From Gammaproteobacteria bacterium RIFCSPHIGHO2_12_FULL_38_11 (GTDB lineage Bacteria; Pseudomonadota; Gammaproteobacteria; Coxiellales; Coxiellaceae), in contig MGXX01000062.1 in assembly GCA_001801515.1 (NCBI GenBank), positions 20,822-35,248 of the forward strand: a stretch of DNA of 14,427 nucleotides, given 5' to 3'. The number at the start of each line of letters is the position of its first letter. Position 1 is the stretch's first letter. The translations under genes were made by a program, and so were the position numbers. Shown here piece after piece: positions 1 through 8,031 of the stretch. Below the pieces are notes generated by a model. That model worked only from the letters and a program-made list of their open reading frames with translations, was not told the origin of the DNA and ran no database searches.

Positions 1-577
1 CAGTCAGATGTGAAATATCGGCCAAGACTATCGCCCCTACCAAGTCTGCAATTTCGCGAAACATGGCCCAGTTGAACACCTGATAATACGAGCTCGCGCC
101 CACAGTAATGAGTCTTGGCTTAAATTTCAGAGTCAGCTCACGAACCTGATCAAAATCGATCTCTTCTTTTTCATTCAAGCCATACTCATGAAAGTTGTAT
201 AAATGATGTGTGTAATGTGCCCGAGCGCCATGTGAAACATGCCCACCACTTTTCATACCTAAAGACAAGACAGCATCACCTGGCTCCAACAATGCAACAT
301 ACACAGCAAGATTAGCCAAACTGCCAGAATAAGGTTGAACATTCGCATAGTTGTATGAAAACAGATCCGTTACTTTTGCAATGGCATACTCTTCAACCTG
401 ATCCGCCACCGCATCTCCCGGATACCAACGATGTTCCGGCAGCCCTTCAATTCGTCTATCCATAAGATTGCAGCCCAGGATTTCCTTCACTTGAGGATAG
501 GCAATACACTCTGCGGCAATCAGATTGATATAGTCCTGATTAAAAGACTCACAGCCCTTCAAAATGTCTTGAATCAT
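1..577 (-). CDS. Serine hydroxymethyltransferase-like protein (GlyA family), 3' end outside window
   Basis: A PLP-dependent enzyme of the SHMT family, which interconverts serine and glycine with tetrahydrofolate. The 192 visible residues carry recognisable GlyA blocks: NLIAAE (18-23), EGLPEHRWYPG (44-54), ANVQPYSGSLAN (78-89), LLEPGD (96-101), GGHVSH (111-116), and LADISHL (185-191), which contains the PLP-ring Asp and His of this fold. The PLP lysine lies beyond the window edge. ATG at 577 was chosen over the in-frame ATG at 583 because AGGAG lies 6-7 bases upstream of 577 but abuts 583. The protein is clearly divergent: the position matching E. coli GlyA Tyr55 (in KYAEGYPG) is Ile43, and EGYPGKRYY has become EGLPEHRWY. 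It may therefore be a second, specialised SHMT or a transaldolase-like paralogue rather than housekeeping GlyA. It is divergent from the mmsA operon. Confidence 0.85.
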   Translation of the reverse strand, partial: MIQDILKGCESFNQDYINLIAAECIAYPQVKEILGCNLMDRRIEGLPEHRWYPGDAVADQVEEYAIAKVTDLFSYNYANVQPYSGSLANLAVYVALLEPGDAVLSLGMKSGGHVSHGARAHYTHHLYNFHEYGLNEKEEIDFDQVRELTLKFKPRLITVGASSYYQVFNWAMFREIADLVGAIVLADISHLT

Positions 578-693
578 ATGCATCTCCTGGAGTGTGGCGT
601 CAAAAATTACAACCGTATTGTTCCCTGATAGCACTATACCACTGAATCATAAAACCGTTTAACCTAGATTCACATGTTGCTCAGATCAAACCT

Positions 694-712
694 TATATGC
701 AAAAATCATATA
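694..712. promoter_or_regulatory. Inverted repeat in the divergent SHMT-like/mmsA intergenic region
   Basis: A perfect 6-bp inverted repeat, TATATG-N7-CATATA, lies about 60 bases before mmsA in the only gap (578-773) separating the two divergent transcription units. It could be an operator for a regulator of either unit. No convincing -35/-10 pair was found beside it, and short AT-rich repeats arise easily by chance here. Confidence 0.2.
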
Positions 713-773
713 TGCTCCGTCGCTGCACGCCCTTTCCAAACGATGGCTAGCATCAATAAATGGAGTGAAATCA

Positions 774-2270
774 ATGGTGCACACTATTAATCATTTTATC
801 GATGGTAAATTGATAAAAAGCAGGTCTGAAAAAGCATTACCTGTCTATAATCCTGCTACAGGTGAAATAACTGCACATACCCCCTGCGCCACTGCTTCAG
901 AAATCAATGACGCTATTTCCGCTGCAAAAAAAGCATTTACAACATGGTCACAAGTCACTCCCTTAAAACGTGCACGCATACTTTTTAATTTCAAAGCACT
1001 GCTAGATGAAAATAGCGATGAATTAGCTAAAATGCTTACTTCAGAGCACGGGAAAACAATTGAAGATGCAAAAGGTGAAGTATTACGCGCTATTGAATTA
1101 GTCGAATTTTCCTGTGGCACGCCACATTTATTACAAGGAAATTATTCAGAAAATGCAGGTCCAGAAATTGATACCTATACAATCAAACAACCTTTAGGAA
1201 TTTGTGTTGGCATTTCCCCTTTCAATTTTCCAATTATGATTTCAACATGGATGTTTATTCCTGCTATTGCTTGTGGCAACACTTTTATTTTGAAACCCTC
1301 CGAAAAAGACCCCTCTACAACGCTTTTTCTTGCAAAATTAATAACTGAAGCAGGATTACCCGCAGGCGTTTTAAATATTATTCACGGCGATAAAGAAACG
1401 GTTGATGCATTAATTACACATTCTGATATTGCCGCTGTGAGTGCTGTAGGCTCAACACCCGTTGCTGAATCGATTTATCAAACAGCAATTATGCATGGAA
1501 AACGTGCCCATACGTTTGGTGGTGCCAAAAATCACGGTGTCGTCATGCCTGATGCAAATATACATGAAGCCGCTGATGCAATCATTGGTGCTGCATTTGG
1601 CGCAGCAGGTGAACGCTGTATGGCTTTATCGGTTGCTGTTGCAGTTAGCAATTCGGTTGCAGATGCATTGGTTGAACAATTAACACAGAAAATTCCAAAA
1701 TTAAAAATTGATTCTGGAATGAATAACAATGTGGATATGGGACCTTTAATTACAAAAGAACATGCAGCCAAGGTAAAAGAGTATATTAAGGTTGGCATGC
1801 AAGAAGGTGCAAAATTAATTGTGGATGGTCGCGAACTAAAAATAAAAAACCATGAAAATGGATTTTTTATCGGTGGCTGTTTGTTTGATTATGTTACTAA
1901 AAGCATGCGTATTTATAAGGAAGAAATTTTTGGACCTGTGTTATGTATTGTTCGTGTTGCCAACGTTGAAGAAGCACTTAATTTAATTAATGAAAATCCT
2001 TATGGAAATGGTGTTGCTGTATTTACGCGTGATGGCGGCACCGCTAGAGAATTTGCATCAAAAGTAACTGTGGGCATGATTGGGATTAACGTTCCCATTC
2101 CTGTGCCAGTGGCGTATCACACTTTCGGCGGTTGGAAACGCTCTATCTTTGGTGATATAGCAATGCATGGTAGTGAGAATGTGCAATTTTATACACGATC
2201 TAAAACAGTGACACTCCGATGGCCAAAAGAGTCTAAAACTAAAAGTGAATATCACCTGTTGAGCCATTAG
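774..2270 (+). CDS. mmsA: Methylmalonate-semialdehyde dehydrogenase (CoA-acylating)
   Basis: Oxidises methylmalonate semialdehyde (and usually malonate semialdehyde) with NAD+ and CoA to propionyl-CoA (acetyl-CoA) plus CO2, the last valine-specific step, in the cytosol. At 498 residues it has the family's full length. From ATG 774: the MmsA-type N-terminus (HFIDGKL), SPFNFP with the oxyanion Asn151, the cofactor segment KPSEKDPST (174-182), VGSTPVAESIY (225-235), GGAKNH (249-254), and the nucleophile Cys282 in GAAGERCMA. The EEIFGPVL block and an MmsA-like tail (VQFYTRSKTVTLRWP) follow. A GTG at 765 is in frame, but GGAG at 762-765 sits 8 bases before ATG 774, so 774 is the better start. The stop codon TAG forms part of TAGGAG, the ribosome binding site of mmsB 8 bases downstream, so the two are one operon. 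Confidence 0.96.
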   Translation: MVHTINHFIDGKLIKSRSEKALPVYNPATGEITAHTPCATASEINDAISAAKKAFTTWSQVTPLKRARILFNFKALLDENSDELAKMLTSEHGKTIEDAKGEVLRAIELVEFSCGTPHLLQGNYSENAGPEIDTYTIKQPLGICVGISPFNFPIMISTWMFIPAIACGNTFILKPSEKDPSTTLFLAKLITEAGLPAGVLNIIHGDKETVDALITHSDIAAVSAVGSTPVAESIYQTAIMHGKRAHTFGGAKNHGVVMPDANIHEAADAIIGAAFGAAGERCMALSVAVAVSNSVADALVEQLTQKIPKLKIDSGMNNNVDMGPLITKEHAAKVKEYIKVGMQEGAKLIVDGRELKIKNHENGFFIGGCLFDYVTKSMRIYKEEIFGPVLCIVRVANVEEALNLINENPYGNGVAVFTRDGGTAREFASKVTVGMIGINVPIPVPVAYHTFGGWKRSIFGDIAMHGSENVQFYTRSKTVTLRWPKESKTKSEYHLLSH

Positions 2271-2278
2271 GAGTATTT

Positions 2279-3172
2279 ATGTTAACTATTGGATTTATTG
2301 GTCTTGGTAACATGGGTTCCCCCATGGTTAAGAATTTGCTAAAAAATAATTACACTGTGAAAGTGTATGACATTTCAAAAAATGCTATTGCCAATTGCGT
2401 TTCAGTGGGTGCTCATGCGTCAGAATCACTTATTGATATCGCAAAAGAATCCGATGTTATTATTACGATGTTGCAGACAGGTGATCAAGTAAAACAATGT
2501 TGCACTGGAAAACAAGGTATTTTTGCACATTTAAAATCAAATGCGTTATTTATTGATTGTTCTTCAATTGACATTCAATCTTCACGAGCATTACATCATG
2601 ATGCGAAATCGCGACATATTGCTATGGTCGATGCACCTGTTTCCGGCGGTGTAGCGGGTGCCGAAAATGCGACACTGACTTTTATGGTTGGCGGCGAAGA
2701 AAATAATTTTAAACGTGCAGAAAAAATTTTAAGCGCAATGGGTAAAAAAATAATTTATGCCGGTGGCAATGGAAATGGCGTGGCTGCAAAAATTTGCAAC
2801 AATATGATTTTAGGAATTTCCATGATTGCAGTTTCAGAAGCATTTGTATTGGCAGAGAAATTAGGATTGGATGCGAAAAAATTATTTGAAATTAGTTCTA
2901 ATGCGTCAGGACAATGTTGGTCGCTCACCCATTATTGTCCATGGCCAAACATTTTACCCAATGTTCCCTCGAGTAATCATTATCAACCCGGATTTACCGC
3001 AAAAATGATGCTAAAAGATTTGCATTTAAGTCAGGATGCTGCAATAACGACACACGCAAACACCCCGCTGGCAAAACATGCAATGGATTTATATCAACAA
3101 TTTGTCGAATCTAATACTGCCGAAATTGATTTTTCTGGGATAATTAATCTGCTGCTTCGCGCTGAATGTTAA
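2279..3172 (+). CDS. mmsB: 3-hydroxyisobutyrate dehydrogenase
   Basis: NAD+-dependent oxidation of 3-hydroxyisobutyrate to methylmalonate semialdehyde, the substrate of the preceding gene product. At 297 residues it is the normal family length. Visible: Rossmann loop GLGNMG (8-13), substrate-binding DAPVSGG (118-124), and catalytic Lys171 in AAKICNNMILG. The stretch NASGQCWSLTHYCPWPNILPN plus NHYQPGF is characteristic of 3-hydroxyisobutyrate dehydrogenases rather than tartronate semialdehyde reductases. The ribosome binding site GGAG overlaps the mmsA stop. Its own stop TAA is embedded in TAAGGA, the binding site for the next gene, whose ATG is 9 bases on. This spacing indicates tight translational linkage of three genes. 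Confidence 0.96.
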   Translation: MLTIGFIGLGNMGSPMVKNLLKNNYTVKVYDISKNAIANCVSVGAHASESLIDIAKESDVIITMLQTGDQVKQCCTGKQGIFAHLKSNALFIDCSSIDIQSSRALHHDAKSRHIAMVDAPVSGGVAGAENATLTFMVGGEENNFKRAEKILSAMGKKIIYAGGNGNGVAAKICNNMILGISMIAVSEAFVLAEKLGLDAKKLFEISSNASGQCWSLTHYCPWPNILPNVPSSNHYQPGFTAKMMLKDLHLSQDAAITTHANTPLAKHAMDLYQQFVESNTAEIDFSGIINLLLRAEC

Positions 3173-3181
3173 GGAACCTGC

Positions 3182-4705
3182 ATGCTTAATAAAATACTAG
3201 CCACATGGAAATCTGATCAAAAACGAATAGCGGTCATTTTTAATTCAACTCATTATACTTATTCAGAAATTTTTTTCATCAGTTCAATTGTTGCCAATAA
3301 TTTATATCAGCAAGGAATAAGGAAGGGGTCAAGAATAGCTTTATTTATGAATAATAGGCCAGAATTAATCTACCTATATTTTGCAATTTTTAAATTAGGA
3401 GCAATAGCCGTTCCGATTAATTATCGTTATAAATCTGTTGAACTAAATACTGTTTTACAAAATTGTCAAGCAAATATGCTTATTACCGAATCAGAAAAAG
3501 AACAATACCTGACACGATTATCTTTAAAAATATTTTCTATTTCTGACGAATTTAATAAAAACTGGGATAATTTTAGTTTATTATTAGATAAAACAACTGC
3601 TCCCCATCCTGATATAGAGGTTAGAGAAGATGATTTGGGGGCTATTTTATATACTTCGGGATCTACCTCCCAGCCAAAAGGGGTGATGCATTCTCATCAT
3701 ACTCTTTTTGCGGCAGCGCAAAATTTAATAAAAACCATTAATCAAAATGAAACCTGTATAAGCGGTATCACATTGCCAATTTGTCATATTGCTGGAATGA
3801 TTGGTCAAGTTATTTCAACTCTTCTCGTCGGTGGAAAAATTATTTTATTTCCTAAATTCGATCCCGTCTCCCTTGTTAAAGCGATTGAAAAGCATAAAAT
3901 TACGCATTTACAAATGGTGCCTATTAACTTAGTGGAATTGGTTAATTATGTCGATCAAACACATGCTGATTTAACGAGTCTTCGCTGTGTGATGGTAGGA
4001 GGGGACAAGGTTCCAGAAACAATACAAGAAAAATTTTTAAAATTAACGCATTGTTATATTACAGAAGTAATGGGAATGACTGAATCATTTTCTTACTGTG
4101 TTAATTTATTGCAAAATACAAAAAAATTAGGTTCTGTTGGACAGGCTGCGGCAGGGGTAGAAATCAATATTGTAGATAAATACGATCATGCTGTTAAAAA
4201 TCTTGAGGTAGGTGAAATTAAAATTCATTCACAAGCCAATATGATTGGATATTGGAAAAATCGCAAGGAAACTATAAAAACATTGAAAAATGGCTGGATT
4301 TACAGTGGTGATTTAGCTTATCAAGATCAAGATAAATTTATTTGGTTTGTTGGCAGAAAAAAACAATTGATTATCCGTGGCGGATCAAATATTTCACCAC
4401 AAGAAGTAGAAAATGTTTTAATTCAACACCCTTCCATTAAAGAAACATGTGTTGTTGGCTACCCTGATCAAAACCTCAATCAAATTGTTTGTGCTTGTGT
4501 TGTATTAAATAATCAAGTTGCATTATCCTTGCAGGATATTAAAAATTTTTGTAAAAACCTACTTTCTGATTATAAAACTCCAGAAAAACTATTTATTTTT
4601 AAAAAATTACCGCGCAATGCAACAGGTAAATTAGATCGTAAAAAAATAATAGCCACAGCATTAAAACTACACAATCAGCACATCGATGACGATCAAGATT
4701 GCTGA
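3182..4705 (+). CDS. AMP-binding acyl-CoA synthetase
   Basis: A member of the ANL adenylate-forming family, activating a carboxylic acid as acyl-AMP and then acyl-CoA. At 507 residues it has all core motifs: the phosphate loop YTSGSTSQPKG (157-167), GMTES (298-302), the hinge region SGDLAYQDQDKFIWFVGRKK with Asp377 and Arg392, RGGSNISPQEVE (399-410), and the C-terminal lysine motif NATGKLDRKK with Lys483. The acyl substrate cannot be read from sequence. In the mmsA-mmsB operon a short, branched or 3-hydroxy acid would make sense, but medium- or long-chain fatty acids are equally compatible with the motifs. The gene begins 9 bases after the mmsB stop with AAGGA as ribosome binding site. Acyl-CoA dehydrogenase, enoyl-CoA hydratase and 3-hydroxyisobutyryl-CoA hydrolase genes of a full valine pathway are not in this window. 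Confidence 0.93.
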   Translation: MLNKILATWKSDQKRIAVIFNSTHYTYSEIFFISSIVANNLYQQGIRKGSRIALFMNNRPELIYLYFAIFKLGAIAVPINYRYKSVELNTVLQNCQANMLITESEKEQYLTRLSLKIFSISDEFNKNWDNFSLLLDKTTAPHPDIEVREDDLGAILYTSGSTSQPKGVMHSHHTLFAAAQNLIKTINQNETCISGITLPICHIAGMIGQVISTLLVGGKIILFPKFDPVSLVKAIEKHKITHLQMVPINLVELVNYVDQTHADLTSLRCVMVGGDKVPETIQEKFLKLTHCYITEVMGMTESFSYCVNLLQNTKKLGSVGQAAAGVEINIVDKYDHAVKNLEVGEIKIHSQANMIGYWKNRKETIKTLKNGWIYSGDLAYQDQDKFIWFVGRKKQLIIRGGSNISPQEVENVLIQHPSIKETCVVGYPDQNLNQIVCACVVLNNQVALSLQDIKNFCKNLLSDYKTPEKLFIFKKLPRNATGKLDRKKIIATALKLHNQHIDDDQDC

Positions 4706-4768
4706 ATGAGCATACTTCTTTTACAATCATCGCACGATAGATTCCTAATTTAATCTGAGGAGATGATG

Positions 4769-4846
4769 ATGCACATTGAAAACATAGGTGACAATGAACA
4801 TTTTGAGTATAAAGGTAATCTTTTCGTGGGAATGATAAATGAATAA
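4769..4846 (+). CDS. Small ORF (25 aa) overlapping the MepB-family gene; possible coupling leader
   Basis: A 25-codon ORF (begins MHIENIGDNEH, ends VGMINE) not recognised as any family. GAGGAG at 4757-4762 is the strongest Shine-Dalgarno match in this part of the window. Of three consecutive ATG codons (4763, 4766, 4769) the last has the best spacing, 6 bases. The ORF ends at TAA 4844-4846 and overlaps the next gene's ATG in the configuration ATGAATAA, which is typical of translational coupling by re-initiation. It has no hydrophobic segment. Either it is a leader peptide that sets translation of the MepB-family gene, or it is the remnant N-terminus of a longer protein. Expression is unproven. 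Confidence 0.5.
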   Translation: MHIENIGDNEHFEYKGNLFVGMINE

Positions 4847-5381
4847 TCATAATGCCTGGGATTTTGATAGCCATATTTACAAGGATCTTGTTGCTACAAA
4901 AAAATTTATTTATGATCCGTGTAAAATGATAGTTTCCACACCGATAACAGAACCTGAGAGCGCTGAATATGGTGCTTTTGCATTTACACTAAATGGTTTT
5001 AACGTAAGATTTCGCGTTGCAAAAATAACACCGACTAAAATAGGACAATTTGTAACATTGTGGAAAAGATCAGCAAGTGGTCCCATTCAACCATTTGATG
5101 CTTCTGACCCAGTGGATTTTTTTGTTATTAGCGTTCGAAGCGGTGAAAATTTCGGGCAATTTGTATTTCCAAAATCTATTCTATGTGAACAAAACGTATT
5201 TTCGGTAAATTCAAAAGGTGGTAAGCGCGCTATTCGAGTTTACCCGCCGTGGGATGAAACCACGAGTAGGCAAGCTAAAAAAACACAAGAATGGCAGACG
5301 AAATATTTTTTAACAATACCAAAAAACAGACCAATAGCGCATGAACGAGCCAACTTACTCTATTCAGACGATTTGTTGTAA
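4839..5381 (+). CDS. MepB-family protein
   Basis: 180 residues matching the MepB family, named for the third gene of the Staphylococcus aureus mepRAB operon. Its cellular role is not settled. Recognisable blocks: AEYGAFAF (42-49), FRVAKITPTKIGQFVTLWKR (58-77), GPIQPFDASDPVDFFVISV (81-99), FGQFVFPKSIL (105-115), KRAIRVYPPWD (129-139) and QAKKTQEWQTKYF (145-157). From memory, a staphylococcal MepB structure has been likened to nucleic-acid-binding or nuclease folds, so a DNA-related function is possible but not shown here. The start ATG lies inside the end of the 25-codon ORF, and the only other upstream signal is a weak GGGA. It is the last gene on the plus strand before a convergent gene, and there is no mepR- or mepA-like neighbour. 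Confidence 0.85.
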   Translation: MNNHNAWDFDSHIYKDLVATKKFIYDPCKMIVSTPITEPESAEYGAFAFTLNGFNVRFRVAKITPTKIGQFVTLWKRSASGPIQPFDASDPVDFFVISVRSGENFGQFVFPKSILCEQNVFSVNSKGGKRAIRVYPPWDETTSRQAKKTQEWQTKYFLTIPKNRPIAHERANLLYSDDLL

Positions 5382-5504
5382 AAATCAGTCAAGATGGTTT
5401 GCCTGATGAATTAATCGCATCACAAAAATTATATCGTATATTTTGCAGTGTTAATTTTGTATTCCTTCACATTTTCAATCGAAAACATTTAAATCTCACG
5501 CCAT

Positions 5505-5526
5505 CTTGGACGCCAAGTTGTCCAAG
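5505..5526 (-). terminator. Hairpin abutting the stop of the SidE-PDE-like gene
   Basis: Perfect 7-bp inverted repeat, CTTGGAC-N8-GTCCAAG, ending one base before the stop codon of the minus-strand gene in the 145-bp gap between convergent genes. No run of T follows on the minus strand, so it is at best a weak intrinsic terminator or a 3'-end stabilising hairpin. Confidence 0.35.
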
Positions 5527-7920
5527 TTATTTCGCACATGTTCCCAAGCAATAATTTTGACGCGCAACCGCCAGGAAACGCTCACTTTTTTGAGTATGAA
5601 AAAAGTGAGACCAAGAATGAAAAGTATCTTTTAAAAGAATTTTTTCATTTTTTCTTTCTAATACGACAGATTGAATAGATTGTGCAGCTTCTTTGTATGA
5701 ATCAGCTTTTGCAAGGTCAATTAGATTTTGATACTGCAGCTCAGAAAACGCAAGCTGATTCATAACCATTGGATTAAACCTAGATACCCCTCTTTGTATA
5801 TCTTCAATTTCTTTTAACATCATTGGAAATTGGAGCAGAAAAATATCACACAAAAAAACCATATCAATCTTTAAAAAGCCAGTTGTTAAATTTTTAGCGT
5901 TAATCTCAGGATGTGAAAATAATGCATGGAGGCGAAGATGATAAGTTTCCTCGCTCTCATTTTTAGCATGCTGAAGAAATACACTTACTTTTTCTTGAAT
6001 TTTTCTAATAATAATCTGGTTAATGCGTTCCTGTAATGCAAATGAATAATACTGATCTAATGGTTGAATAGCATATTTAACATCAAAAGGATTTTTTGTT
6101 GCGAAATGCAAATGAAATGTATTTTTGTTATAAATAATCAAAGTTTTTATTGTCTCAAGGCTTTCTAATAATAAAAATGCCGCTTTGTCAACTTTCAACC
6201 CTTCAAAAAAAACACTAGATAACACTATCCACATTTGCAGAAGCGTATCATCATCCCACATCTTGACTTTGACTATTGTGTCATCCTGTTGCGAATATCG
6301 ATAAATCGATAATTTCTTTTTTTTGATTTTGTCATAACAAGGTTCAAGCGGTAATTGCTTGATCATATATTCGTATGCTTGAAGCAAATAATGCGCTTCT
6401 AAAATTCTAATCATAGGTAAGACCTTCCCTATGCCAGAAACCTGTTCAAAACGAATATGGTCATCGCTTGAAAAATATACGCCCTCTACTGGAATAGTGG
6501 ATATTCCGAGATGAGCAACGATCTCTGAATATGCATAGCTGCATGTCGCGTCTCCCCAACCATCATCCACACCACCATTTTTGTAGGTTTTTAAAAGGCT
6601 AGTGAGCCGACCTTGCATTATTTGATTATGTTCATTAAGTTGCAACCTAAATGACTGCATTCCTTTTTTCTTTCCGCACCCCGTGTTTCCATCGCGTAAA
6701 AATACATCGCTAATATGTCCTACATCAGGATTAAGCATGAGAAATCCTGTAGCTGAATAGGGCTTTGCGCCAGAGCACAATAATGATATCGAACGATTGG
6801 GATTGCCGTTTTTATTTAAAGATCCTTTTGCTGAAGGAATATTTGGCATTCGACAATATTTTCTCAATTCTTTTACGACGTTTGTTTCATCCCGTGTATT
6901 GTGATCAATTCGTTTAGCCGAAGGCATGCCAACACCACGACAAAATAATTTTCCGTCGCGCATTGCAATTTGCATATTTTTTTCTGATGTATAATCAGGT
7001 GATGAAGGATCAGAATTGAATGGCGTGTCATCTAATAATATAAGTGATTGCGCATCGTCAATGATTTTTCCACCATGATACAATATGACAAAGAATGATA
7101 GATGTTGATAATTTCTCAGCAACTCGAGTATCCTGTCATAGCATTTTTCATGACAGTAGAATTTAGATTTTCTCCACGATGAACAAAAAGCATCTCCTGA
7201 CAGTGCAATCAAACTTCTCGCTTTGCTGATAAATAGCGTCATTTCATGCCATGCAATTTTATTTTTATTTGCGATATATTTATAAAAATCAAGATAGCTT
7301 GCATCAAATGTTTTTCGAGCGCGAATAATATCAATTGCGTCTGCATTTTGTAATAATTGTAGAAAAATATGTTTTTCGCAATGTGAATGGCGTTTTTGCC
7401 AAACAATACCCGCGCTTGAAATAGTCATTTCATAAAAATTTGCCTTTCCTGGCGTGTGATCCTTATTTGCAATCACTTTGGCAAATAACATTGCTTTGTC
7501 ATCCGAAACTTTCAATGTTATCGATAAATAATAAAAAAGTATTTCAGCGCTATCACAATCCCATAAGTCCTCACCATCTCCTTCTCTTCCTGAATCATGA
7601 TATAGCGCAGTAATTTGTAATAATTTAAGGTCTTCATCACTGATAGTAATATCATTCCACTTTTTGTAAAGGTTAGCCCAAGGAATAATATAAAATGCCA
7701 CACGAGAAGCATGTGCAATGTCATGATAATAACGTGGGAATGGGGTTACACCTTTTTTCGTTGCATTTTTATATGGATATTGCAAAATCCCTTGGTGCAA
7801 GTATGCTGCATGCAGGGCAATATCATCAGAAAATATTGGCGCATTAATTGCAGTAAAAAAATCTATCGGTAATTCTTTTCGTTTTAGCAGCTCGGCGGCA
7901 AGTATCTGTAAATTTCGCAT
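5527..7920 (-). CDS. SidE-type phosphodiesterase-domain protein (effector-like)
   Basis: A 797-residue protein whose N-terminal third matches the PDE domain of the Legionella SidE/SdeA family. That domain hydrolyses ADP-ribosylated ubiquitin during phosphoribosyl-ubiquitination, or reverses the modification in the Dup enzymes. Visible: PRYYHDIAH (62-70), DEDLKLLQITALYHDSGREG (95-114) with His108-Asp109, GEDLWDCDSAEIL (116-128), IANKDH (150-155), and NADAIDIIRARKTFDASYLD (192-211). Residues 375-500 contain NRSISLL, TGFLM and NTGCGKKKG and are probably the rest of this region. Residues ~500-797 are mostly helical-looking and match nothing I know. No mono-ADP-ribosyltransferase motif (Arg, STS, ExE) is seen, so this is a stand-alone PDE, closer in plan to DupA/DupB than to full SidE. 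The start at 7920 is supported by AGGG six bases upstream. No signal peptide or membrane segment is seen; export by a type IVB (Dot/Icm) system is inference. Confidence 0.82.
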   Translation of the reverse strand: MRNLQILAAELLKRKELPIDFFTAINAPIFSDDIALHAAYLHQGILQYPYKNATKKGVTPFPRYYHDIAHASRVAFYIIPWANLYKKWNDITISDEDLKLLQITALYHDSGREGDGEDLWDCDSAEILFYYLSITLKVSDDKAMLFAKVIANKDHTPGKANFYEMTISSAGIVWQKRHSHCEKHIFLQLLQNADAIDIIRARKTFDASYLDFYKYIANKNKIAWHEMTLFISKARSLIALSGDAFCSSWRKSKFYCHEKCYDRILELLRNYQHLSFFVILYHGGKIIDDAQSLILLDDTPFNSDPSSPDYTSEKNMQIAMRDGKLFCRGVGMPSAKRIDHNTRDETNVVKELRKYCRMPNIPSAKGSLNKNGNPNRSISLLCSGAKPYSATGFLMLNPDVGHISDVFLRDGNTGCGKKKGMQSFRLQLNEHNQIMQGRLTSLLKTYKNGGVDDGWGDATCSYAYSEIVAHLGISTIPVEGVYFSSDDHIRFEQVSGIGKVLPMIRILEAHYLLQAYEYMIKQLPLEPCYDKIKKKKLSIYRYSQQDDTIVKVKMWDDDTLLQMWIVLSSVFFEGLKVDKAAFLLLESLETIKTLIIYNKNTFHLHFATKNPFDVKYAIQPLDQYYSFALQERINQIIIRKIQEKVSVFLQHAKNESEETYHLRLHALFSHPEINAKNLTTGFLKIDMVFLCDIFLLQFPMMLKEIEDIQRGVSRFNPMVMNQLAFSELQYQNLIDLAKADSYKEAAQSIQSVVLERKNEKILLKDTFHSWSHFFHTQKSERFLAVARQNYCLGTCAK

Positions 7921-8002
7921 TATCAGCCCTATTTTTCGTTGGCGGTAATCCGTAACCTATTATGAATATCAAAAAATCATTTTCTTTTAGAATAACTTGG
8001 AA

Positions 8003-8031
8003 ATAGTATAATAATTGATCATTATTGACAA
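8003..8031 (-). promoter_or_regulatory. Promoter-like sequence for the SidE-PDE-like gene
   Basis: On the minus strand TTGTCA (8031-8026) is followed after 17 bases by TACTAT (8008-8003); alternatively a closer TATACT (8010-8005) lies at a sub-optimal 15 bases. It lies about 85-110 bases upstream of the start codon at 7920. Its -35 box overlaps the -35 box of the plus-strand promoter. Confidence 0.4.

Noticed and set aside
431..628. 65-codon plus-strand ORF opposite the SHMT-like gene
   Set aside because: It is antisense to well-conserved SHMT blocks and runs through that gene's ribosome binding site.
4706..4753. 15-codon ORF starting immediately after the synthetase stop
   Set aside because: It has no ribosome binding site and no other sign of coding; the next ORF with GAGGAG is the better candidate.
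5527..7920. Mono-ADP-ribosyltransferase domain as in full-length SidE
   Set aside because: No STS motif followed by ExE was found after the PDE region.
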